Below are positions 1 to 9,433 of a stretch of 64,000 bases of DNA, one piece after another. The position numbers were made by a program, and so were the translations under genes. The stretch's first letter is position 1; every line of letters starts with the position of its first letter. The stretch is from Clostridium ljungdahlii (GTDB lineage Bacteria; Bacillota; Clostridia; Clostridiales; Clostridiaceae), in contig NZ_LITT01000001.1 of the NCBI RefSeq assembly GCF_001636845.1, positions 1 to 64,000 on the forward strand, given 5' to 3'. A model generated the notes under the pieces. That model ran no database searches, was not told the DNA's origin, and saw nothing but the letters and a program-made list of their open reading frames with translations.

Positions 1-335
1 AGTTCTTTCGATGTAAAGTTAAGACTAGTAAGAAGAAATTCAGAAGTAAAGTTAAGACAATGAAAGAATGGATTAAGAAGAATAGGATAATGCCAGTAGG
101 TGAATTGATTAAGAAAATTAATCAGAAACTAAGAGGACACTATCAGTATTATGGGGTCACTGATAATACAAGAAGTGTGAAGAGTTATCAAAATGTTGTA
201 AAATGGTTGCTCTTTAAGTGGTTAAATAGAAGGAGCCAAAAGGAGAGCTATACAGTAGAAACATTCTATAAAGGTTTACTGAGAACTTTTCCATTATTAG
301 AACCGAAAATAAGCGTAAGCTTATTCTATAGATGA
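1..335 (+). CDS. ltrA: Group II intron reverse transcriptase/maturase, C-terminal fragment (5' end outside window)
   Basis: The frame is open from base 3 to the TGA at 333-335 and continues off the left edge, so the ATG at 60 is only an internal methionine. The visible part holds the end of the RT thumb and the maturase (X) domain: a TSKKKFRSK segment, then KEWIKKNR, then KLRGHYQYYGV and FKWLNRRSQKESYT, which are typical of bacterial group II intron proteins. The product would bind its own intron RNA to help splicing and would reverse-transcribe it during retrohoming. No HNH endonuclease domain follows the X domain, because the protein stops shortly after a PLLEPKISVSLFYR tail. The intron class cannot be settled from this fragment. 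Confidence 0.9.
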   Translation, partial: FFRCKVKTSKKKFRSKVKTMKEWIKKNRIMPVGELIKKINQKLRGHYQYYGVTDNTRSVKSYQNVVKWLLFKWLNRRSQKESYTVETFYKGLLRTFPLLEPKISVSLFYR

Positions 336-348
336 TTAAATATGATGT

Positions 349-420
349 GAAAAGCCGTATGCTTTAATAGGGCACGTACGGTTTTATAGAGGAGCATGGG
401 CGGTAACGCCTATGTTTACT
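349..420 (+). ncRNA. Group II intron domains V and VI
   Basis: Bases 351-384 form the domain V hairpin: AAAGCCGTATGC pairs with GCACGTACGGTTTT, leaving the two-base CG bulge and an AGC triad at the base of the stem. Bases 390-415 form the domain VI hairpin (CATGGGCG with CGCCTATG around a GTAA loop) with an unpaired A-containing 3' strand. Domain V is the catalytic core and domain VI carries the branch-point A. The order maturase, domain V, domain VI, exon is as expected. Confidence 0.8.
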
Positions 421-421
421 C

Positions 422-1945
422 AAGAACATAGCAGAAGAAACTAGTATACCAAAAGACATTTTGGATAAAATCACAAAATGTAGAGATATGGTTATAGAAG
501 CTGTGGCAGAAACAGATGAGGAGCTTTTAGATAAATATTTTAGTGAGGGTACTTTAAGTGATGAGGACATTTACAAAGGATTAGTAAGAGGCTGTTTAAA
601 AGGTGAAATTACACCTGTGATGTGCGGATCTGCTGTAAATGGGATAGGAATAGATACTTTATTAGAAGATATAATTCAATGTTTCCCATCTCCTGAGGTT
701 TCAGAGGTAATTGATGTTAATTTAGAACAAAAATCACAAGTTGTAGTTAAAGCAGACGAAAAAAGTCCCCTTTCAGCTTTTATTTTTAAAACTATAGCTG
801 ACCCTTTTGTAGGTAAGTTATCTTTATTTAGAGTTATGACTGGTAAGCTCAAATCAGATATGACAGTATATAATGTGAAAAAAGATAAAAGTGAAAAAAT
901 AGGGACTTTATATTTTTTAAAGGGAAAACAGCAGATACCTGTATCTGAAATAGGAGCTGGAGATATGGGAGCTGTTGCTAAATTACAATTTGCGAGCACA
1001 GGGGATACTTTATGTGACCCATCGTCTTTAGTTGTGTTTAAAGATATTGAATTTCCGGAACCAGTAATTTCGATGGCTATGTTACCTAAATCTAAAAATG
1101 ATGAAGATAAAATATTTAATGGACTAAGTAAATTGTTAGAAGAAGACCCTACTTTTAAGATATCTAGAGATGTAGAAAATGCAGAGACTATAATTTCTGG
1201 ACAAGGTGAAGTTCACATTGATGTGATATCATCTAAATTAAAGTCTAAATTTGGAACTGATGTTATTCTGAGAGAACCAAAAGTACATTATAGAGAAACA
1301 ATAAGGAAAACCTCAGATGTACAGGGTAAACACAAAAAGCAATCAGGAGGACATGGACAGTATGGAGATGTAAAAATTAAGTTTGAACCAAGAAATGATA
1401 ATCAAGATGATCTAGAATTTGTGGATAAAGTAGTAGGAGGAGTAGTTCCAAGACAGTATATACCAGCAGTTGAAAAAGGATTGAGAGAATGTATTAATCA
1501 TGGGGTTTTAGCTGGATATCCTATAATAAGGATAAAAGCTACATTACATGATGGATCATATCATCCAGTAGATTCTTCAGAAATGGCTTTTAAGGTAGCT
1601 GCATCTTTAGCCTATAAGAAAGGAATTTTAGAAGCTGATCCTGTATTATTAGAACCAATTTTACATGTAGAAGTATGTGTTCCTGAAGAGTATATGGGAG
1701 ATATAATTGGGAATATAAATAAACGAAGAGGGAGAGTACTTGGAATGGAGACTTCCGGGAAAAATCAGATAATAATAGCTGAAGTACCTGAAGCAGAAAT
1801 GTTTAAGTATGCTACAGATTTAAGGTCCATGACTCAAGCTAGAGGAAGTTTCAACATGAGATTTGAAAGATATGAAGAGGTTCCAGATGTTCAAGCAAAT
1901 AAGATAATAGAAAGCAAAAATAAAATAAAAGTTAGGCAAGAATAA
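422..1945 (+). CDS. EF-G-type translational GTPase, 3' exon (5' part outside window, interrupted by intron)
   Basis: The coding frame runs from the intron boundary (KNIAEETSIPKDILDKI...) to TAA at 1943-1945, about 507 residues. It covers the end of the G domain and domains II to V of an elongation factor G-like protein. Recognisable parts are IEAVAETDEELL, MCGSAVNGIGIDTLLEDI, a domain IV block with HGQYGDVKIKF and GGVVPRQYIPAVEKG, and a domain V end with RRGRVLGM and TQARGSF. Its position just upstream of ctsR and away from the str operon suggests a second EF-G paralogue rather than the housekeeping fusA. The TTG at 461 is an internal Leu codon and not a start. Expression of the whole protein depends on splicing of the intron. 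Confidence 0.85.
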   Translation, partial: KNIAEETSIPKDILDKITKCRDMVIEAVAETDEELLDKYFSEGTLSDEDIYKGLVRGCLKGEITPVMCGSAVNGIGIDTLLEDIIQCFPSPEVSEVIDVNLEQKSQVVVKADEKSPLSAFIFKTIADPFVGKLSLFRVMTGKLKSDMTVYNVKKDKSEKIGTLYFLKGKQQIPVSEIGAGDMGAVAKLQFASTGDTLCDPSSLVVFKDIEFPEPVISMAMLPKSKNDEDKIFNGLSKLLEEDPTFKISRDVENAETIISGQGEVHIDVISSKLKSKFGTDVILREPKVHYRETIRKTSDVQGKHKKQSGGHGQYGDVKIKFEPRNDNQDDLEFVDKVVGGVVPRQYIPAVEKGLRECINHGVLAGYPIIRIKATLHDGSYHPVDSSEMAFKVAASLAYKKGILEADPVLLEPILHVEVCVPEEYMGDIIGNINKRRGRVLGMETSGKNQIIIAEVPEAEMFKYATDLRSMTQARGSFNMRFERYEEVPDVQANKIIESKNKIKVRQE

Positions 1946-1952
1946 ATTTCAG

Positions 1953-1986
1953 CCTCAATAGAATATAATTCTATTGAGGTTTTTTA
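1953..1986 (+). terminator. Rho-independent terminator after EF-G-like gene
   Basis: CCTCAATAGAAT (1953-1964) pairs perfectly with ATTCTATTGAGG (1968-1979) across a three-base loop and is followed by a run of seven T. It sits 7 bases after the stop codon. Confidence 0.92.
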
Positions 1987-2075
1987 AAATTAAATATTGT
2001 GTATATTTTAATTCACTACAATGAATAATAATTTTATTAATCATTAGATGAACTTTTCAATTAAGGAGAGATTAT

Positions 2076-2315
2076 ATGTCTGAATATAAAATGAGCATAA
2101 AAGGTAAAATTACTTTGGAAGATTATAGTAGTATATATGATTATATAGCAATAGTAAATAAAAATGATAAATTAACTATAGTTGTAGATAGTAACGAAGA
2201 TAAAAATGTAGATATAGTGTGCAATATGTTAAAAAATAAGTATTTTACTGTTAATCAAAATGAAACCTGTGATGGAGGAAAGTATTGTATAAAAGCATTT
2301 AAGAATGTGGATTAA
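2076..2315 (+). CDS. Small hypothetical protein
   Basis: The gene encodes 79 residues with a good ribosome site (AAGGAG at 2063-2068) seven bases before the ATG. I do not recognise the family. The protein is acidic to neutral, has no signal peptide or membrane segment, and reads as a compact alpha/beta fold (TIVVDSNEDKNVDIVCNMLKNKYFTVNQN) with three cysteines. It stands alone between a terminator and the phosphatase gene, 78 bases upstream of the latter's start. A role cannot be inferred. Confidence 0.6.
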   Translation: MSEYKMSIKGKITLEDYSSIYDYIAIVNKNDKLTIVVDSNEDKNVDIVCNMLKNKYFTVNQNETCDGGKYCIKAFKNVD

Positions 2316-2393
2316 ATTATATAGTTACTATATATATGTTATAATGAAAAATTATAAGATCTATATTTGTCTAATGGAAAAGGAGATAAAGAT

Positions 2394-3020
2394 ATGATCG
2401 AATTATATATAGTAAGACATGGAGAAACAGTATGGAATACGGGAAAAAGAATGCAGGGTAGAAAAGATTCACCTCTTACGGAAAAGGGGATAAAGCAAGC
2501 TAATGAACTGGCGAAAAGGATAAAAAATATAAATTTTAATGTAATATACTTCAGTCCCCTAGGTAGAGCAATGGAAACAGCAAAAATAATAAGAGCACAA
2601 AGGAATATACCAATAATAAAAGATGATAGACTTATGGAGATAGATTTAGGGGACTGGGAAGGATTGAATGAAAAAGAAATTAAGGTGAAAAACTCAAAAG
2701 AGCTTTATAATTTTGGGACAAACCCTAAAATTTATAAACCTGACAATGGTGAGAAATTTGAACAGGTTAAGGTTAGGGCAGTATCCTTAATAAAAGATAT
2801 TATAAATAACTGTGAAGGGAAGAAGGTTCTGCTTGTGACTCATACTATAACTTTAAAGACCATAATGGCATATTTTGAAAATACATCTCTGGAAAAATTT
2901 TGGAATTCACCTTATATTTATCAAGCAAGCTTAAGCCAGGTAAACATAAATAAAGGTAATGTTAAAGTTATTCTACATGGTGATTATTCTCATTTAACAC
3001 ATATAAACAGTATACAATAG
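2394..3020 (+). CDS. Histidine phosphatase family protein (phosphoglycerate mutase-like)
   Basis: The product is 208 residues long from the ATG at 2394, which is preceded by AAGGAG at 2380-2385. A TTG nine codons earlier has no ribosome site. The N-terminus carries the phosphohistidine motif (LYIVRHGETVWN, catalytic His about residue 10), followed by QGRKDSPLTEKG and FSPLGRAMETA with the usual Arg. Glu in MEIDLGDWEG and the second catalytic His in VTHTITLK complete the active site. Family members dephosphorylate small phosphometabolites, including cobalamin intermediates (CobC) and sugar phosphates; the substrate cannot be read from the sequence. No cobalamin genes lie nearby. Confidence 0.85.
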   Translation: MIELYIVRHGETVWNTGKRMQGRKDSPLTEKGIKQANELAKRIKNINFNVIYFSPLGRAMETAKIIRAQRNIPIIKDDRLMEIDLGDWEGLNEKEIKVKNSKELYNFGTNPKIYKPDNGEKFEQVKVRAVSLIKDIINNCEGKKVLLVTHTITLKTIMAYFENTSLEKFWNSPYIYQASLSQVNINKGNVKVILHGDYSHLTHINSIQ

Positions 3021-3101
3021 TATGTATTAGAAAAATGGAGAGAATAGTATTTGAATTTAGTATTTGTGTATAAAACAAATATATTTAGTCAAATATAGAA
3101 G

Positions 3102-3130
3102 TTGAATAAAACCTGAATTAATAATATTAT
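3102..3130 (+). promoter_or_regulatory. SigA-type promoter of the ctsR operon
   Basis: TTGAAT (3102-3107) and TATTAT (3125-3130) are separated by exactly 17 bases. The transcription start would fall near 3137, immediately at the CtsR operator, which fits repression by occlusion of RNA polymerase. Confidence 0.75.
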
Positions 3131-3138
3131 TAATTTAA

Positions 3139-3155
3139 AGTCAAAGAAAGTCAAA
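3139..3155 (+). promoter_or_regulatory. CtsR operator (heptad direct repeat)
   Basis: AGTCAAA-GAA-AGTCAAA matches the published CtsR consensus of two RGTCAAA heptads separated by NAN at every position. It lies between the -10 box and the ribosome site of ctsR, so the operon should be autorepressed and released on heat or protein stress. A further partial heptad (AGTCAAG) follows directly at 3155-3161. Confidence 0.9.
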
Positions 3156-3172
3156 GTCAAGAAGGTGATAAA

Positions 3173-3655
3173 TTGGCAAGATTATCAGATATAATAGAAG
3201 ACTTTATAAAAGAAATGCTTAATAATAGTGAGGAGACTAAACTTCAAATTGGCAGAAACGAACTAGCTAACTATTTTAGTTGTGCGCCTTCCCAGATAAA
3301 TTATGTATTGACTACTAGATTTACTATGGATAAAGGTTACTACATAGAAAGCAAGAGGGGCGGCGGCGGATGCATAATTATACGAAAAGTAGAATTTGAC
3401 TGTAATGAGAATTTACTTAAAAGTATAATAGAAAAAATAGGGGACACCATAACATACAATGCTGCTGCACAGCTTATAGAAACGCTACTTGAAGAGAAGG
3501 TTATAACGGAAAGAGAAAACATAATATTAAAAACTATAATAAATGATAGGACACTAAATATTGAATTGAATAATAAAAATAAATTGAGGGCAGATATATT
3601 AAAATCAATTATAGTAGTTATATTCAGGAGTCCTAAATTTGGTATGAATAGATAA
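3173..3655 (+). CDS. ctsR: Transcriptional repressor CtsR
   Basis: The protein is 160 residues long and starts at TTG 3173, with GAAGGTG about eight bases upstream. The N-terminal winged helix-turn-helix (MARLSDIIEDFIKEML to about residue 70) contains the QINYVLTTRFT recognition region and the arginine/glycine wing KRGGGGCI. That wing is the thermosensing loop described for CtsR, and the arginine here is the McsB target region in Bacillus. The C-terminal dimerisation domain follows. CtsR represses the clp genes; here it is first in ctsR-mcsA-mcsB-clpC and sits behind its own operator. Confidence 0.95.
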   Translation: MARLSDIIEDFIKEMLNNSEETKLQIGRNELANYFSCAPSQINYVLTTRFTMDKGYYIESKRGGGGCIIIRKVEFDCNENLLKSIIEKIGDTITYNAAAQLIETLLEEKVITERENIILKTIINDRTLNIELNNKNKLRADILKSIIVVIFRSPKFGMNR

Positions 3656-3724
3656 ATATATGATATAATATTTATTGTATTAAATTACATTAAATGTTAA
3701 TCATATGTGTATAGGAGTGGTGAT

Positions 3725-4273
3725 ATGATTTGTGATATATGTAAAAAAAATGAAGCTACAGTTCATATAACGAAAATAATAAATGGTTCCAAGCAGGATA
3801 TTAATTTATGTGAAAAATGTGCTATGGAAAAGGGAGAACTTAATTTTGTACCTCAAATAGACTTTGTTTCTCCATTTGGATTTCAAAATATTTTAAGTGG
3901 AATTATGGATTATATGACAAGCAGCAATAATGAAGAGCATGAGACCTTTGATATATCTTGTAAAAACTGTGGCACATCTTATAGTGAATTTAAGAAAACA
4001 GGTCTTTTAGGATGCAGTGAGTGTTATGAAAATTTTAGTAATATTTTAGGACCTGTAATTAAGAGGGTTCAAGCAAATTTAGGTCATACAGGTAAAATAC
4101 CTAAAAACCAAGGGAAAGGTATTATTGAAAGAAATAAGCTTTTGAAGTTAAAGTCAGATCTTCAAAAGGCAGTATCCTTAGAGGAGTATGAAAAAGCAGC
4201 AACTATAAGAGATGCTATAAAAGAAATTGAGAAACAAGTTCATGTGAGCAGCGAGAATAGGAAGGAGGGTTAA
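3725..4273 (+). CDS. mcsA: McsA, zinc-binding activator of the McsB arginine kinase
   Basis: The protein is 182 residues long from ATG 3725, with ATAGGAGTGG just upstream. Two pairs of CxxC motifs occur near the N-terminus (CDIC, CEKC) and two more around residues 80-105 (CKNC, CSEC), which suits two zinc sites. A C-terminal UVR/coiled-coil segment (LKLKSDLQKAVSLEEYEKAATIRD region) follows. McsA binds and stimulates McsB and modulates CtsR activity. It is the second gene of the operon and is separated from mcsB by two bases, so the two are translated together. Confidence 0.92.
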   Translation: MICDICKKNEATVHITKIINGSKQDINLCEKCAMEKGELNFVPQIDFVSPFGFQNILSGIMDYMTSSNNEEHETFDISCKNCGTSYSEFKKTGLLGCSECYENFSNILGPVIKRVQANLGHTGKIPKNQGKGIIERNKLLKLKSDLQKAVSLEEYEKAATIRDAIKEIEKQVHVSSENRKEG

Positions 4274-4275
4274 TT

Positions 4276-5316
4276 TTGAATAATTGGACGACTACTTGTG
4301 ATGATAGCAACGGAGGTTTAGTAATAAGTAGTAGGATAAGATTGGCTAGAAATTTGGCTGAAGTTCCATTTCCACATAAATTAGATGAAGAAAAAAGCAA
4401 AGAGGTAATTAAACTAGTAGAGAATGCTTTTTATACACCCTCCAGTAATAAGGACACATTTAAAACCAATTATTTGTGGGAAGAAACTGATAATGAGAAG
4501 CGAAATTATCTGGAAAAACATCTTATAAGCAAAAATTTGATAGATAACAGCCACAAATCTGCTTTTATACTAGATAATCAGCAGACTATAAGTATTATGA
4601 TAAATGAAGAAGATCATATTAGAATCCAATGTATAACAGCAGGGTTAAATTTAGAAGAAGTGTATAATGTAAGTGATAAAATAGATGATTTATTGGAAGA
4701 AAATTTAAAATATGCATTTGATGAAAATTTAGGATATCTTACGGCATGTCCTACTAATATAGGAACGGGACTTAGAGCTTCTGTTATGCTGCATTTGCCA
4801 GCACTTTCTTTAAACAATCAGATGAATGGATTTTTAAATGCACTATCTCAAGTTGGAATGACTGTTAGAGGATTGTATGGTGAAGGTTCAAAGGCTATAG
4901 GAAATATATATCAGATTTCTAATCAGGTTACTTTAGGCAGAAGCGAAGAGGAAATACTGAGCAATTTAAAAGCTGTAGTTGTTCAGGTAACAAATGAAGA
5001 AAAGACTTCTAGAGAAAATCTTATGAAAAAATTTAAATATGAGTTAGAAGATAAAATTTACAGAGCATTGGGTATATTAAAATCAGCAGTGATTTTAAAT
5101 GTAAATGAATGTTTCAAGCTTTTGTCTGATGTAAGATTAGGCGTTGAAATGGGAATAATTAAGAATATAAGCAAGGCCACCTTGAACAATCTTTTAGTAA
5201 GTACACAGCCTGCTACAATACAAGATGGAAATGAGAAAATTTTATCAGGCATTGAGATGAATCTTAATAGAGCAAAAATTGTGAAAGAAAAATTAAATAT
5301 TGATGAAGTTCAATAA
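4276..5316 (+). CDS. mcsB: Protein arginine kinase McsB
   Basis: The protein is 346 residues long, starting at TTG 4276 behind GGAGGG at 4264-4269. It belongs to the phosphagen kinase fold: [10 protein letters not shown] near residue 20, a nucleotide-binding arginine region ([13 protein letters not shown]) in the middle, and [18 protein letters not shown] around residue 155. McsB phosphorylates arginines on CtsR and on damaged proteins and so tags them for ClpC-ClpP. The gene lies between mcsA and clpC as in Bacillus and other clostridia. The length is typical of the family. Confidence 0.94.
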   Translation: MNNWTTTCDDSNGGLVISSRIRLARNLAEVPFPHKLDEEKSKEVIKLVENAFYTPSSNKDTFKTNYLWEETDNEKRNYLEKHLISKNLIDNSHKSAFILDNQQTISIMINEEDHIRIQCITAGLNLEEVYNVSDKIDDLLEENLKYAFDENLGYLTACPTNIGTGLRASVMLHLPALSLNNQMNGFLNALSQVGMTVRGLYGEGSKAIGNIYQISNQVTLGRSEEEILSNLKAVVVQVTNEEKTSRENLMKKFKYELEDKIYRALGILKSAVILNVNECFKLLSDVRLGVEMGIIKNISKATLNNLLVSTQPATIQDGNEKILSGIEMNLNRAKIVKEKLNIDEVQ

Positions 5317-5336
5317 GAAGGATGGTGAAATACACT

Positions 5337-7778
5337 ATGATGTTTGGAAGATTTACGGAAAGGGCACAAAAAGTATTAGTTTATGCTCAAGAAGAAGCAC
5401 AAGCACTTCAACATGGATATGTAGGTACAGAACATATACTTTTGGGAATATTAAAAGAAGAAGGAATATCCAGAAATCTTTTAAGTGATATGAATGTAAA
5501 CATTGAAACAGTAAGAAATTTTATAGAAGAATATGAGGGTAGGGGAGAAATAAATTTGTACAATAAGGAAATCCCGCTTACTCCAAGGACGAAAAGACTT
5601 TTAGAGCTAAGTTTGTTTGAAGCCAGAAATCTAAACCATAATTATATAAGTCCAGAGCATATTCTACTTGCACTTATAAGAGAGGCAGAGGGAGTTGCAT
5701 TTACTATTTTAAACAATTTGGGAGTGGATTTTAACAAATTGAGGAAAGAACTTGTGGATTCACTTTCGGGAGAACAATCATCGATGAATTCAAGCGGTAC
5801 TAAGAAAGAAAATGGAGAGCCAACCCCAACTTTAGACCAGTTTGGAAGAGACTTAACAGACATGGCAAAAGAGGGAAAATTGGACCCTGTTATAGGAAGA
5901 GATAAGGAAACTCAGAGGGTTTTGGAAATACTAAGTAGAAGAACTAAGAATAACCCTTGTCTAATAGGAGATCCTGGTGTAGGTAAAACTGCAATTGCAG
6001 AAGGATTGGCAGAAAAGATAGTATCGTGTAATATACCTGAACTTTTAAGGGGAAAAAGAGTAGTAACATTAGATCTTTCTTCAATGATAGCGGGATCAAA
6101 ATATAGAGGAGAATTTGAAGAAAGACTTAAAAAAGTTATGGAAGAGATAAGAAAATCAGGTAATGTAATATTATTCATAGATGAAATCCATACTATAATA
6201 GGAGCAGGAGCAGCAGAAGGTGCTATAGATGCATCTAATATATTAAAACCAGCTTTAGCTAGAGGAGAAATACAATGCATAGGAGCCACCACTATAGATG
6301 AATATAGAAAATACATTGAAAAGGATGCTGCACTTGAAAGAAGATTTCAGCCTATAATAGTAGGAGAACCTACTAAAGAAGAGGCGGTTCTAATATTAAA
6401 AGGTCTTAGAGATAAATATGAGGCCCACCATAGAGTAAAAATAATAGATGAAGCTATAGATGCAGCAGTAAATTTGTCAGATAGATATATTACTGATAGA
6501 TATTTACCTGATAAGGCAATTGATCTTATAGATGAAGCAGCTGCTAAAGTTAGAATACAAAATTTAATTGCCCCACCAGATTTAAAAAATTTAGAAGAAG
6601 AATTAGAAAAGGCAACTAAGGAAAAAGAGGATTCTATTAGGGTACAGGATTTTGAAAAAGCTGCTAGTTTAAGGGATAAAGAAAAGGAATTAAAAAATAA
6701 ATTAGAAGGATTAAAAACTAACTGGAAGACTAAAAAAGAAGTATCAACACTTACGGTAGGAGAAGATCAAATTGCATCAGTAGTATCTCAGTGGACCAAT
6801 ATACCTGTAGAGAAGTTAACTGAAAAGGAATCAGAGAGATTGCTCAAATTAGAGGAAATTCTTCATAAGAGAGTAGTGGGTCAAGATGAAGCAGTTAAAT
6901 CCATTTCTAAGGCAGTAAGAAGGGCTAGAGTTGGACTTAAAGATCCAAAGAGACCTATAGGTTCATTTATATTTTTGGGGCCTACAGGTGTTGGAAAAAC
7001 TGAATTGTCAAAAGCTTTGGCAGAGGCTATGTTTGGCGACGAAAACAATATGATAAGAATTGATATGTCAGAATATATGGAAAAGCATACGGTATCTAGA
7101 CTTATAGGATCACCTCCAGGGTATGTAGGCTATGATGAAGGAGGACAGCTTACTGAAAAAGTAAGAAGAAATCCTTATTCAGTAGTACTGTTTGATGAAA
7201 TAGAAAAAGCACACCCAGAAGTATTTAATATATTGCTTCAAATACTTGAAGATGGAAGATTAACTGATGGAAAAGGAAAAACAATAAACTTTAAAAATAC
7301 CATAATAATAATGACTTCTAATGTAGGGGCGGCTACTATTAGAAAACAAAAATCTATGGGATTTACTGCTTCTAAAGGTGATGACAAGGAAAGTCAATAT
7401 GAAAAGATGAAAGATAATATAATGGAAGAACTTAAAAATTCTTTTAGGCCTGAATTCTTAAACAGAATTGATGATATTATAGTTTTTCACCAGTTAGAAA
7501 AGGAAGATTTGAAACAAATAGTAAAACTTATGTTAAAAGATGTTTCCTCAAGGCTTAAAGATCAGGAAATAGAAATTGGATTTACAGATAAAGCACAGGA
7601 GCTTTTGGCAAAAGAGGGTTTTGACTTAACTTATGGTGCAAGACCGCTTAGAAGAGCAATTACAAAAACTGTAGAAGATAGACTTTCTGAAGAAATGCTT
7701 AGAGGCAATGTTAAAAAGGGAGATAAGGTTAAAGTAGTTGTAGAAAAAGGAGAATTATTATTTAGTAAAGTCAATTAA
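5337..7778 (+). CDS. clpC: ATP-dependent Clp protease ATPase subunit ClpC
   Basis: I place the start at ATG 5337 ([14 protein letters not shown]), 20 bases after mcsB, because the ATG at 5322 touches its own ribosome site; this gives 813 residues. Domains in order: paired Clp N repeats (about 1-140), AAA+ module 1 with Walker [14 protein letters not shown] and Walker B ILFIDEIH, the UVR/M-domain coiled coil (about 400-470), and AAA+ module 2 with [13 protein letters not shown] and [13 protein letters not shown]. ClpC unfolds substrates, including arginine-phosphorylated proteins, and feeds them to ClpP. It is the last gene of the CtsR-controlled operon. Confidence 0.96.
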   Translation: MMFGRFTERAQKVLVYAQEEAQALQHGYVGTEHILLGILKEEGISRNLLSDMNVNIETVRNFIEEYEGRGEINLYNKEIPLTPRTKRLLELSLFEARNLNHNYISPEHILLALIREAEGVAFTILNNLGVDFNKLRKELVDSLSGEQSSMNSSGTKKENGEPTPTLDQFGRDLTDMAKEGKLDPVIGRDKETQRVLEILSRRTKNNPCLIGDPGVGKTAIAEGLAEKIVSCNIPELLRGKRVVTLDLSSMIAGSKYRGEFEERLKKVMEEIRKSGNVILFIDEIHTIIGAGAAEGAIDASNILKPALARGEIQCIGATTIDEYRKYIEKDAALERRFQPIIVGEPTKEEAVLILKGLRDKYEAHHRVKIIDEAIDAAVNLSDRYITDRYLPDKAIDLIDEAAAKVRIQNLIAPPDLKNLEEELEKATKEKEDSIRVQDFEKAASLRDKEKELKNKLEGLKTNWKTKKEVSTLTVGEDQIASVVSQWTNIPVEKLTEKESERLLKLEEILHKRVVGQDEAVKSISKAVRRARVGLKDPKRPIGSFIFLGPTGVGKTELSKALAEAMFGDENNMIRIDMSEYMEKHTVSRLIGSPPGYVGYDEGGQLTEKVRRNPYSVVLFDEIEKAHPEVFNILLQILEDGRLTDGKGKTINFKNTIIIMTSNVGAATIRKQKSMGFTASKGDDKESQYEKMKDNIMEELKNSFRPEFLNRIDDIIVFHQLEKEDLKQIVKLMLKDVSSRLKDQEIEIGFTDKAQELLAKEGFDLTYGARPLRRAITKTVEDRLSEEMLRGNVKKGDKVKVVVEKGELLFSKVN

Positions 7779-7795
7779 TTATTGACTCAGGTAAA

Positions 7796-7836
7796 ATTAA
7801 ACTTTATACTTTTTACAGTATAAAGTTTAATTTTTA
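7796..7836 (+). terminator. Terminator of the ctsR-clpC operon
   Basis: ATTAAACTTTATACT (7796-7810) pairs perfectly with AGTATAAAGTTTAAT (7817-7831) around a six-base loop, followed by TTTTA. It begins 18 bases after the clpC stop codon. Confidence 0.88.
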
Positions 7837-7957
7837 TCCGATGACTACCTGCTCTAATACTCCCACGCACTCCGTGAAAGCGACTGTCATCAAATGGAAG
7901 AGCTTGGGACACCTACTTTTATCCAAATGGGAGTAAAGAGCAGCTACGTCCCTGGAT
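7836..7957. ncRNA. Unassigned structured element between clpC and radA
   Basis: This roughly 120-base segment is more GC-rich than its surroundings and has no open frame. TGCTCT (7850-7855) pairs with AGAGCA (7937-7942), and ACTCCC (7859-7864) pairs with GGGAGT (7929-7934), forming one coaxial long-range stem with a small internal loop. ATCC (7836-7839) can pair with GGAT (7954-7957) outside it. Inside there is a CACG/CGTG hairpin and two copies of CAAATGG. It could be a small RNA, the 3' end or guide-RNA part of a lost IS605/TnpB-type element, or a MITE. I cannot decide the strand or assign a known RNA family. Confidence 0.45.
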
Positions 7958-7963
7958 AACGAT

Positions 7964-8007
7964 TTCTTAGCATAAAATGGAGTTAAAACTCCATTTTATG
8001 CTAAGAA
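7964..8007. repeat. Perfect 20-bp inverted repeat upstream of radA
   Basis: Bases 7964-7983 are the exact reverse complement of 7988-8007, with a four-base loop TAAA. No T-run follows on either strand, so it is a poor classical terminator. It directly abuts the structured element at 7836-7957 and may be its other end (the palindromic end of a mobile element) or a processing signal. Confidence 0.8.
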
Positions 8008-8063
8008 CTCTGTTTATATAAATTTAACTATTTTTATTGATTTATACAGGAAGAGATGATTCA

Positions 8064-9419
8064 ATGGTAAAGAAAAAAACAGTTTTTGTATGCCAAGAAT
8101 GTGGATATGAATCTCCAAAGTGGCTGGGTAAATGTCCTAACTGTAATAAATGGAACTGCATGGTAGAAGAGATTAAGTCACCTCAGGAAGTAACATTTTC
8201 TGATATGAAGTTTAGCAGCACACCAAAGAGTATAAATAATATAAAATCCGGTGAGTACGAAAGGCTAGATACTGGTATAATGGAATTGAATAGAGTTCTT
8301 GGAGGAGGAATTGTAAAAGGTTCAATAACACTTATATCCGGAGCTCCTGGTATTGGGAAATCAACTCTACTTTTACAGACGGCCAGCAATATTGCTGAAA
8401 AGTATGGAAAAGTGCTGTATGTTTCAGGAGAAGAGTCAGAAGAACAGATAAAGATGAGGGGAGATAGACTTGATTCTTTGTCTAATGATCTTTATATAGT
8501 TTCAGAAGTTAATATTGATAAAATAAAGGCTCATATAGAACAAACTAAACCCGTATTTGTAGTAGTGGATTCTATTCAGACTTTATTTAAAGAATCTATT
8601 AGCTCAGCACCGGGTAGTGTGTCTCAAGTAAGGGAAACTTCTAACGATATTATGCGTATAGGGAAGTCTAATAATATATCTTTTTTTATAGTGGCGCATG
8701 TTACAAAGCAGGGTGAGCTAGCAGGACCTAGGGTATTAGAACACATGGTGGATACTGTACTGTCTTTTGAAGGAGAAAGAACGGGAGAACTAAGAATTTT
8801 AAGAACTGTAAAAAATCGTTTTGGTACTACCAGCGAAATTGGTGTATTTGAAATGGCAGGAAGCGGGCTTAAAGAAATACTAAATCCTTCTGCAGCATTT
8901 TTAGAAGATAGAGAATTTCAAAAAGAAGGTTCTGTAATTATTGGTATAATGGAAGGAAGAAGACCTATACTGGTAGAAATACAAGCGTTGGTTAGCGAAA
9001 CTAAAGCAGTTATACCAAGAAGAACAGCCGTTGGAGTAGATGTTTCTAGATTAAATTTAATTTTAGCAGTACTTGAGAAAAAACTTAGGATTACATTTTA
9101 TAATTGCGATGTTTATGTAAATGTAGTAGGAGGACTTAAGATAGAGGGAACTTTTGGAGATTTAGGGCTTGCCCTTGCACTTATATCTAGTGCTAAATCT
9201 AGGGAAATAAAGCTAGATAATCTTTTGGCAGTAGGTGAGATTGGGCTTACAAGTGAAGTTAGACCAGTATCATTTTGTGATAGAATTGTAAATGAAGCAA
9301 AAAAAATGGGATTTAGAAATATAGTAATACCAGATAGAAATAAGGGAAAGGTAAATTCTAAAGATATAAATGTTATAGGTATATCCTCTCTGAAGGAGGC
9401 ATTAAATAAAGTTTTTTAA
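8064..9419 (+). CDS. radA: DNA repair protein RadA/Sms
   Basis: The protein is 451 residues long from ATG 8064 ([17 protein letters not shown]), with AGGAAGAG at 8049-8056; the upstream GTG/ATT codons lack a site. Features in order: an N-terminal C4 zinc finger (CQEC...CPNC), a RecA-type ATPase with Walker [10 protein letters not shown], the RadA signature KNRFG, and a C-terminal Lon-like domain without proteolytic function. RadA is a branch-migration helicase in recombination and repair. The gene lies nine codons from disA, its usual partner in Firmicutes. Confidence 0.95.
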   Translation: MVKKKTVFVCQECGYESPKWLGKCPNCNKWNCMVEEIKSPQEVTFSDMKFSSTPKSINNIKSGEYERLDTGIMELNRVLGGGIVKGSITLISGAPGIGKSTLLLQTASNIAEKYGKVLYVSGEESEEQIKMRGDRLDSLSNDLYIVSEVNIDKIKAHIEQTKPVFVVVDSIQTLFKESISSAPGSVSQVRETSNDIMRIGKSNNISFFIVAHVTKQGELAGPRVLEHMVDTVLSFEGERTGELRILRTVKNRFGTTSEIGVFEMAGSGLKEILNPSAAFLEDREFQKEGSVIIGIMEGRRPILVEIQALVSETKAVIPRRTAVGVDVSRLNLILAVLEKKLRITFYNCDVYVNVVGGLKIEGTFGDLGLALALISSAKSREIKLDNLLAVGEIGLTSEVRPVSFCDRIVNEAKKMGFRNIVIPDRNKGKVNSKDINVIGISSLKEALNKVF

Positions 9420-9433
9420 TTAGGGTGATGATT

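Larger units (their letters stand above)
1..420 (+). mobile_element. Group II intron, 3' part (maturase tail plus domains V and VI)
   Basis: The window opens inside a group II intron. The C-terminal end of its reverse transcriptase/maturase (to 335) is followed by a sequence that folds like domain V and domain VI, and then by coding sequence for an EF-G-type GTPase in one open frame. The intron 3' boundary must lie near 417-421; I cannot fix it to the base. The 5' part of the intron and the 5' exon lie upstream of the window. Group II introns are self-splicing ribozymes that move by target-primed reverse transcription. An insertion inside a translation-factor gene means splicing is needed for a full-length product. 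Confidence 0.85.

Noticed and set aside
3340-3522. Minus-strand frame across ctsR
   Set aside because: It is an overlap shadow of a well-supported gene, without a start site or similarity.
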